Shown here in pieces: positions 40,338-44,868 of a stretch of DNA of 44,868 bases. How positions within the stretch are numbered: position 1 is the first letter of the stretch; each line of letters begins with the position of its first letter. Source of the DNA: Betaproteobacteria bacterium (GTDB lineage: Bacteria > Pseudomonadota > Gammaproteobacteria > Burkholderiales > SG8-41); NCBI GenBank assembly GCA_016192825.1, contig JACPTK010000042.1:1-44868 (forward strand). The letters are read 5' to 3'. Both the position numbers and the translations under genes were made by a program. The notes under the pieces were generated by a model. The model saw nothing but the letters and a program-made list of their open reading frames with translations, had not been told where the DNA came from and did not search any database.

Positions 40338-41030
40338 TCAGTTCAGGCTGCGATGGAAGCGATAGCCCATCCCACGCACCGTGTCGATCAATTTTTCGCG
40401 GCCGACGGGTGCGAGCGCCTGGCGCAGCCTGCGGATATGAACGTCCACGGTACGCTCCTCGACGAATACCTGGTCGCCCCAGGCTTCGTCGAGCAACTGG
40501 GCGCGGCTATATATTCGTTCCGGGTGGGTCATGAAGAAATGCAGCAATCGGAACTCAATGTCCCCGAGCTCGATGTCGTGCCCGTCGCAGGTTACCCGGC
40601 GCACGGCCGGGTCGACCTTCAAGCCGCCTATTTCGATGATGTCATCGGTGCGCTGGGGCGCGCATCGCCGCATCACCGCCTTGATGCGCGCCAGCAGCTC
40701 GCGCGGAGAGAACGGCTTGGTGACGTAGTCATCCACCCCGGCCTCAAGCGCCGCAACCCGGTCCGACTCGCACACGCGAGCCGTCAGCATGATGATCGGA
40801 ATATCCATGGTGCGCTGATCGTTTCGCAGCCGCTTGGCGAAAGTCACCCCGAGAATCTCGGGAAGTATCCAGTCCAGCAGCACCAGATTGGGCAGCGCTC
40901 CGCGCATCAATGCTTCGGCCTCCGGGACGCTGGCCGCGCGCAGGGCGCGGTAGCCGGCATGTTGCAGATTGACTGCGATCAGTTTCTGGATATCCGGTTC
41001 GTCTTCGACTATGAGCACGGTGCCGTCCAT
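40338..41030 (-). CDS. phoB: PhoB-like OmpR-family response regulator
   Basis: A 230-residue DNA-binding response regulator, partner of PhoR. The receiver has VLIVEDEPDIQKLI (acidic pair), phosphoacceptor Asp53 in LVLLDWILPE, Thr83 in IIMLTARV and Lys105 in DYVTKPFSP. The C-terminal winged helix (about residues 135-225) has IEIGGLKVDPAVRRVTCDGHDIELGDIEFRLLHFFMTHPERIYSRAQLLDEAWG and ERTVDVHIRRLRQAL. The frame is open further upstream, but the ATG at 41030 has GAGGA six bases before it and starts the receiver, so it is the likely start. No Pho box was recognised upstream. Confidence 0.92.
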   Translation of the reverse strand: MDGTVLIVEDEPDIQKLIAVNLQHAGYRALRAASVPEAEALMRGALPNLVLLDWILPEILGVTFAKRLRNDQRTMDIPIIMLTARVCESDRVAALEAGVDDYVTKPFSPRELLARIKAVMRRCAPQRTDDIIEIGGLKVDPAVRRVTCDGHDIELGDIEFRLLHFFMTHPERIYSRAQLLDEAWGDQVFVEERTVDVHIRRLRQALAPVGREKLIDTVRGMGYRFHRSLN

Positions 41031-41468
41031 GGAATCCTCGATGTCGATTGCGGCGTCGCTGAAACGTACAGAACGGGAGACATGATAGGGCAAGGCGCCG
41101 ATGCCCACTATCGCGCAAGCTTGATATTTTGGTAGTGCGCAGGCGATTGGTCGTAGCGGAGCAGCTACAAGGCGCCGCGCCGAACGGCGATGAAAGTGAC
41201 CCGCTGCGCAAATTCTCTGCATCGCTCGCCGACTGCGGAATTCGTCACGCCTCACCGCGCATGCCGGGAAGTAGAATCGAAGCCGTCGGTCAACGGGAAG
41301 CCGGACCCGATGCGGTCAAAGAACCAATGGTCCGGACGGACTAATGGCAACCGGCGTCGTGTCCAGACGATCTATGTTACTTATGAAGGACCCGCAAGGC
41401 CGGGTGACTCGCGCAAGGCGTTTGCACCGGTTGAAAGCCACGCGACCAGTCGATAATCACGGCGCGCC
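41031..41468. other. Divergent phoB/diguanylate cyclase intergenic region
   Basis: About 440 bases, no convincing gene. It should hold the phoB promoter (leftward) and that of the diguanylate cyclase (rightward). I see no Pho box, strong sigma-70 pair or hairpin. Small frames here have no family features. Confidence 0.4.
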
Positions 41469-42590
41469 ATGGCCACCATCCTGATCGTCGACGAGCCCGC
41501 ACTCGCTCGCCGTTTGGCATCGCTGCTGGAGCAGCGCGGCGACCGTCTGCTCGAAGCCGCCGATGGCGAGGACGCGCTGCGAATCGTTCGCGCGGAGAAT
41601 CCCGAGCTTGTGCTCCTCGACATTTTGATGCCGAAAATGGACGGTCACGAATTCGCCCTGCGGCTGCGCGCGGAATCAGGGCGGATCCCGCCGCGGCTGG
41701 TCTTCCTGGCCGCCGCTTGCATCGAAACCGGGTCGCGTGATCTGGCGCGGGCTTGTGGTGCTGAAAGGCTGGTCACCAAGCCCGTCAGGCCCGAGGCGCT
41801 GCTCGCCGTCATCAACGCCGTACTCGCCGCGCCCCGGCCCGGGCCCGGGAATCCGCTCCCCGACCCGGGCGCCATCGCGACCTCTGTCCGCCTGATCGCC
41901 AGCAAGCTGTACCAACGGGCGACGGAGCTGGAAGGGCTCAACACCCGGCTCGACCTGCACGCGGCCAATTGCGCCGAGCGGCTCGAAACCGCGAGAGCCG
42001 CCCTGGAGCAGGAAGTGACGAAGCGATTATGGGCGGAAAAGGAACTCACCCAGGCGAACCTCCGCCTGCACGATAAAGCCATGCGTGATGCGCTGACCGG
42101 TCTTAACAACCGCGGCTACCTGGAGGAGTCTCTCGACCGCGAAACCAGCCGCGCCAGGCGCAGCAATCAGCCCTTTGGCGTGATGATGATCGACATCGAC
42201 CACTTCAAGCGCTGCAACGACAGGTACGGCCACGCGGCGGGTGATGCGGTGCTGCGCGCGGTGGGCCAGTACATGCTGTCGCTGGCGCGCGGCGAGGACA
42301 TTCTCTGCCGCTACGGCGGAGAGGAGTTCGTGGTGGTGATGGCGCACGCCTCACCCGGCACGGTTCTGGAGCGCGCCGAAACGCTCCGTCTGGGCGTACA
42401 AAAGCTCAGGATCGAGTGCGATGGCCAGCGCGTCGGTCCAGTCACGCTGTCCGCGGGCATCGCGATGTTCCCCGATCACGGAGAGAACGGACAAGCGGTG
42501 TTGCTGGCCGCCGACGCCGCGCTGTACCGGGCCAAACAGGCGGGTCGCAACTGCATCGTAGCGGGAAACGCCTCGAAACCTCAACGCTGA
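41469..42590 (+). CDS. Response regulator-diguanylate cyclase (REC-GGDEF)
   Basis: A 373-residue enzyme that would make cyclic di-GMP, a second messenger that often drives EPS production. The N-terminal receiver (1-120) has the phosphoacceptor Asp51 in LVLLDILMPKMDGHE and Lys105 in LVTKPVRP. The first acidic cluster reads VDEPA, one residue shorter than the usual VDDEPA, and the switch Thr/Ser position is Ala (FLAAA near 82). A coiled-coil linker spans about 150-200. The GGDEF domain has RDALTGLNNRGYLEESLDRE, DIDHFKRCNDRYGHAAGD, and the active site YGGEEF (283-288). The inhibitory I-site RxxD is present as RGED (275-278), five residues before GGEEF. It is likely active; phosphorylation control is less sure. 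Confidence 0.88.
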   Translation: MATILIVDEPALARRLASLLEQRGDRLLEAADGEDALRIVRAENPELVLLDILMPKMDGHEFALRLRAESGRIPPRLVFLAAACIETGSRDLARACGAERLVTKPVRPEALLAVINAVLAAPRPGPGNPLPDPGAIATSVRLIASKLYQRATELEGLNTRLDLHAANCAERLETARAALEQEVTKRLWAEKELTQANLRLHDKAMRDALTGLNNRGYLEESLDRETSRARRSNQPFGVMMIDIDHFKRCNDRYGHAAGDAVLRAVGQYMLSLARGEDILCRYGGEEFVVVMAHASPGTVLERAETLRLGVQKLRIECDGQRVGPVTLSAGIAMFPDHGENGQAVLLAADAALYRAKQAGRNCIVAGNASKPQR

Positions 42591-42709
42591 CCGGGGCAAT
42601 TTGCCGTTGGCGGTCGTTTCTCGAACTGATTGGCGTTCTGCCAGCTGCGGCCGCGTCTATCGCGTCAACCGCCAATATCGATCCCGGACGTCTCCGCTCC
42701 GCAAGTCAG

Positions 42710-43246
42710 TTACAGTCCAGGACGGGGAGCTTCCGCGCTGGCGCGGCGTTGTCGCTGGCGACGCCCGTTTTGCGCACGTCGTTCCTGCTGTAGGCGCCGC
42801 TCCTGGTGCAAACGCTGCTCCTGTCGTAGACGCCGCGCCCGTCGCAAACGCCGCTCCCGCCGCAGACGCCGGTCCTGCAACTCACGCCGCTCCTTGAACC
42901 ACCGGAGCGCCGCCGCCTCGTCCTGAAAGCTCCGCACATTCAGTCCGCGCTGCCGCGCGATCAACTCGATGTACTCGTGGGACATGTGAAGATCCCTGGT
43001 ATCGCCCACCAGGGCGATCGGGTGCGGTGACGTCCCTGAAAGCTCTTCGAGGCAGTCGATGAGCCGGTGCGGCACGACCTGAAAGATCGGCTTCGACGAG
43101 CGAACCAGAATCAGGATGCGGGCCCGCCGATGTTTCGCGTTTTCGCGCGCAATGGCGCGAAGAAAGGCCTGCATTTCCTCCCCCGTTTCGCGGTCGAATA
43201 ATTCTGCCCGGAGCAAGCCCGGTTCGGCGGTGATCTTGTATACCAT
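42710..43246 (-). CDS. STAS/SpoIIAA-like protein with Arg/Gln-rich tail
   Basis: About 178 residues. The first 115 resemble a SpoIIAA/STAS-like alpha-beta fold and are clearly homologous to the protein at 43.8-44.2 kb: both have (A/V)EP-x-x-L-(R/K)AELF(D/N)R-(E/Q)-T-(G/A)EE, ILI-x-VRSSKPIF and a final NVR(S/T)F(Q/R)DEAAA. Beyond residue 120 is a highly basic tail of repeated RRLRRE or QERRLQ hexamers encoded by an 18-bp minisatellite. ATG 43246 is preferred over a TTG three codons earlier. The tail could bind nucleic acid or anionic polymers. The function of either paralogue is unknown; STAS proteins often act as anti-anti-sigma or sensor modules. Confidence 0.65.
   Translation of the reverse strand: MVYKITAEPGLLRAELFDRETGEEMQAFLRAIARENAKHRRARILILVRSSKPIFQVVPHRLIDCLEELSGTSPHPIALVGDTRDLHMSHEYIELIARQRGLNVRSFQDEAAALRWFKERRELQDRRLRRERRLRRARRLRQEQRLHQERRLQQERRAQNGRRQRQRRASAEAPRPGL
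42777..42902 (-). repeat. Seven 18-bp tandem repeats encoding the basic tail
   Basis: Seven imperfect copies of an 18-bp unit, on the plus strand like CGCCGCTCCTGGTGCAAA, run without a break and keep the reading frame of the STAS-like gene. Each encodes six residues rich in Arg, Gln and Glu. Copy number changes would lengthen or shorten the tail without a frameshift. Confidence 0.8.
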
Positions 43247-43408
43247 GGCACGCAAGGCTCCGCGAGGGCGCCCCTGTTTGCTCCTCGCATCTCAGTGGTT
43301 CGGCGGGACCTTGTCAGATCCGGTCCTGTTAGTGTCGGAACAAGCTTACGATACGATTTCCTTTACAAGATAGGGCTTCGCCACGATAGGCAATAGTTCA
43401 GGTGGGCT
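43247..43408. other. Upstream region of the basic-tail STAS-like gene
   Basis: These 162 bases lead into the repeat element at 43409. They should hold the promoter of the 42710-43246 gene. I see no clear promoter boxes. Confidence 0.3.
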
Positions 43409-43615
43409 AGGAGTTTGTCGGACTTAGCCCCGACAAGCTCCTTGTGCAAAACCGCCCGCGCGATAACGGGAGTCAATAGCAGTGAAAACCTCATTTCCAG
43501 CCTGCGCGCGTGTCCATCGGAGGCCAATCGGGGCCGTTACACCGGGGCTCATTCGAAATTCGCGGGCGGTTTTGCTGTTAGCAGCCTGTCGGACACCTAA
43601 GTCCGACAGGCTGCC
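43409..43615. repeat. REPIN/MITE-like inverted element between the STAS-like genes
   Basis: A 207-bp element. The left hairpin (43409-43442, arms GGAGTTTGTCGG and CCGACAAGCTCC) has the tail GCAAAACCGCCCGCG (43446-43460). The right end has the exact reverse complement, CGCGGGCGGTTTTGC (43561-43575), and a hairpin with perfect 14-bp arms GCAGCCTGTCGGAC and GTCCGACAGGCTGC (43581-43594, 43601-43614). The 100 bases inside have no gene. It has the same architecture and nearly the same length as the element at 21804-22012. Confidence 0.85.
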
Positions 43616-43818
43616 AGGTCTTCCTCCCGAAACGGGTTTCGTTGACCGGACCAGGGCTTTTTGTGCGGTCGCCCGAGGGCGAGCGCGACCGGTCTCCTCG
43701 CCGGCTGCAAGAGTCGGCCGGGCGATAACCGTGTAAACCCATCCCGCGGAGCGCCCCGCCCGGTGCGCCAACGCGCTACGCGAAGGCGAGGAAACAGACA
43801 CAGCAACTGTGGCGTTAC
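43616..43818. other. Intergenic region after the repeat element
   Basis: About 200 bases at the 3' side of the second STAS-like gene. No gene, terminator or other motif is recognised. Confidence 0.3.
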
Positions 43819-44214
43819 CTACCGTGATTCGCTCTTCAGCCACTCGGCCGCGGCGGCCTCGTCTCGAAAAGTCCGGACATTGGCGCCACGCAGGCGCGCC
43901 AGCATCACGACGTACTCCTGAGCGATGCGGACTTCGGTGGAATCCGCCAGCACGGCGATCTTGCCGTAATATTTCACCGCAAGTTCGATGAATAAGGAAA
44001 GCCCGTATCTGTCGACCGTAAAAATCGGCTTCGAGGAACGGACGGATATCAGCACACGATAGAGCTGGCGCCTGATGCATTCGTCAGCGACCGCACTGAG
44101 GAACTCGCCCGTCTCTTCCGCCGTTTGGCGGTTGAACAATTCCGCTTTCAGATAATCCGGTTCGACGGTCATCTGATACCGCATGGCGTTGCGATGCGCC
44201 TGCTCGGTCACCAT
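43819..44214 (-). CDS. STAS/SpoIIAA-like protein
   Basis: A 131-residue single-domain paralogue of the protein at 42.7-43.2 kb. It shows TVEPDYLKAELFNRQTAEETGEFL, YRVLISVRSSKPIFTVDRYGLSLF, KIAVLADSTEVRIAQEYVVMLARLRGANVRTF and DEAAAAEWLKSESR. It lacks the basic tail. Hydrophobic beta-strands alternate with amphipathic helices as in STAS domains. The start at 44214 is fixed by GGAAGGAGAT a few bases upstream; an earlier in-frame start at 44265 would run into a palindromic repeat. Function is unknown. Because a repeat element lies between the pair, they may be separately expressed. Confidence 0.65.
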   Translation of the reverse strand: MVTEQAHRNAMRYQMTVEPDYLKAELFNRQTAEETGEFLSAVADECIRRQLYRVLISVRSSKPIFTVDRYGLSLFIELAVKYYGKIAVLADSTEVRIAQEYVVMLARLRGANVRTFRDEAAAAEWLKSESR

Positions 44215-44235
44215 TGTCCGATCTCCTTCCGTCCC

Positions 44236-44286
44236 AGGAGTGTGTCGGGCTTTGCCCCGACACACTCCTTACGCAAAACCGCCCGC
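44236..44286. repeat. Solo palindromic repeat upstream of the STAS-like gene
   Basis: A 34-nt hairpin (44236-44269) with perfect 14-bp arms AGGAGTGTGTCGGG and CCCGACACACTCCT and the tail GCAAAACCGCCCGC (44273-44286). It is 22 bases upstream of the STAS-like ATG, so its transcript could include the hairpin. No inverted partner follows in the next 300 bases. Confidence 0.85.
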
Positions 44287-44868
44287 AGGCAAACGACAGT
44301 TTTGGATTCGAAATACCTGTAGTCTAGACTTTTCAAACCCAACGCAAAGTAGTGGAAACCGGATTTTTCTATAGTGAACCGGTGATGAACTGTAGTTATG
44401 CAACTACTCACGGGTTCGCTGAATGATTTACCGGAATCGGTAATTCTAAGAGGTCAGAAACCAAGGCCTTTTGGGGAATCCTCCACCGCCGTGGCCGTAC
44501 ACTGTGAGACGCAAGATGGGGCGGACGACCGCCTCTTATAAAAGGGGGCATTTCTACTCTCGCGCGCGATCAAACCTGCGGTATTGAATCGCTTCCGCGA
44601 CCTCGGAAGCCGAGACGCGCTGAGCGTGTCCGCGATAAGTAGGGTGATAAGTAGTGATAAGTAGGGTCAGTGTAACCTTTTCGTTGGCATGTGTGGATAA
44701 GTAGGGTCAGTGGATAAGTAGAGTGGATAAGTAGGGTCACCCATTAGCCGGCCCGTGTCCAATGGTGACGGTTTTCCCTCACAACTTTGTTGTGCTTCTT
44801 TCTTTAGCTGCCGTCCTGCCGGCGCCATCGCGCCCGTTTTTTCGCTTGCTTGGCTGCGATCGAATCGC
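44287..44868. other. AT-richer non-coding end region
   Basis: About 580 bases with no gene, and much of 44290-44460 is AT-richer than the rest of the window. Two small perfect hairpins occur: GTAGTT/AACTAC (44392-44407) and TTACCG/CGGTAA (44428-44443). Six copies of GATAAGTAG follow (separate entry). It may be the flank of a mobile element that continues beyond the window. Confidence 0.5.
44634..44740. repeat. Six copies of GATAAGTAG
   Basis: GATAAGTAG occurs at 44634, 44646, 44656, 44696, 44713 and 44726. Three copies (44656, 44696 and 44726) continue as GATAAGTAGGGTCA, and copies are spaced 10-40 bases apart. All lie on the same strand. They contain stop codons in two frames and are not coding. 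The pattern is like repeats at mobile-element ends or protein-binding sites. Confidence 0.7.

Noticed and set aside
41190-41456. 88-codon open frame before the diguanylate cyclase
   Set aside because: No recognisable features and lies in the likely promoter region.

Overview
The window is high-GC proteobacterial DNA, most likely from a betaproteobacterium. It carries a nearly complete exosortase-B type exopolysaccharide (EPS) locus of the kind first described as the Methylobacillus eps genes: epsA regulator, epsB, epsD, epsE, epsF, epsG, xrtB/epsH, epsI and epsL, plus a PEP-CTERM protein. This assignment rests on family recognition from the translated proteins; no database search was possible. 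Coding is dense, many neighbouring genes overlap by 1-4 bases (TGATG, ATGA or GTGA junctions), and no tRNA, rRNA or CRISPR array was seen.

Layout. 0-4.3 kb: a possible mobile-element edge, a short glucose-1-phosphate adenylyltransferase-like gene, a DUF3750 gene, a secreted putative glycoside hydrolase (GHL15-like) and a flavin reductase. 4.3-20.2 kb, all on the minus strand: sugar-polymer genes, namely a GNAT acetyltransferase, a glycosyltransferase interrupted by a frame change at an A10 tract, a methyltransferase, an AlgD-like GDP-mannose dehydrogenase, a heparinase II/III-type lyase, two intact GT4 glycosyltransferases, a CapK/PaaK-like adenylating enzyme, a secreted Ig-like/repeat protein, a WbpP-like 4-epimerase, a Wzx-like flippase and a Wzy/O-antigen-ligase-like polymerase. 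20.2-27.1 kb: epsI, xrtB, epsG, epsF, epsE, epsD and an FxDxF-type PEP-CTERM gene. 27.3-31.3 kb: a short-form alpha-glucan phosphorylase, a candidate small RNA, epsL, and the remains of a CAAX-protease-related gene. 31.7-38.7 kb: epsA (minus strand), then on the plus strand epsB, a GDP-mannose synthesis gene, a lytic transglycosylase and glmS. 38.7-44.2 kb: a 72-aa unknown, phoR/phoB, a response-regulator diguanylate cyclase and two paralogous small STAS/SpoIIAA-like proteins. The last 0.6 kb is AT-richer, repeat-laden and non-coding.

How it fits together (inference): GlmS, ManC and WbpP supply amino-sugar and GDP-mannose precursors, AlgD would convert GDP-mannose to GDP-mannuronate, EpsB starts the lipid-linked unit, the GT4 enzymes extend it, Wzx and Wzy flip and polymerise it, EpsF/EpsG set chain length, and EpsE/EpsL export it. 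XrtB with EpsI processes the PEP-CTERM protein. The lyase and the GHL15 protein may trim the polymer. The GlgC-like and GlgP genes link the locus to glycogen turnover.

The least expected signals are: a family of 34-nt palindromes with a shared GCAAAACCGCC tail, twice arranged as about 208-bp inverted (REPIN/MITE-like) elements, one of them filling the epsG-xrtB junction; a 74-nt candidate small RNA with a C-rich loop and a strong terminator; the A10 frameshift; and in-frame minisatellites in two coding genes.
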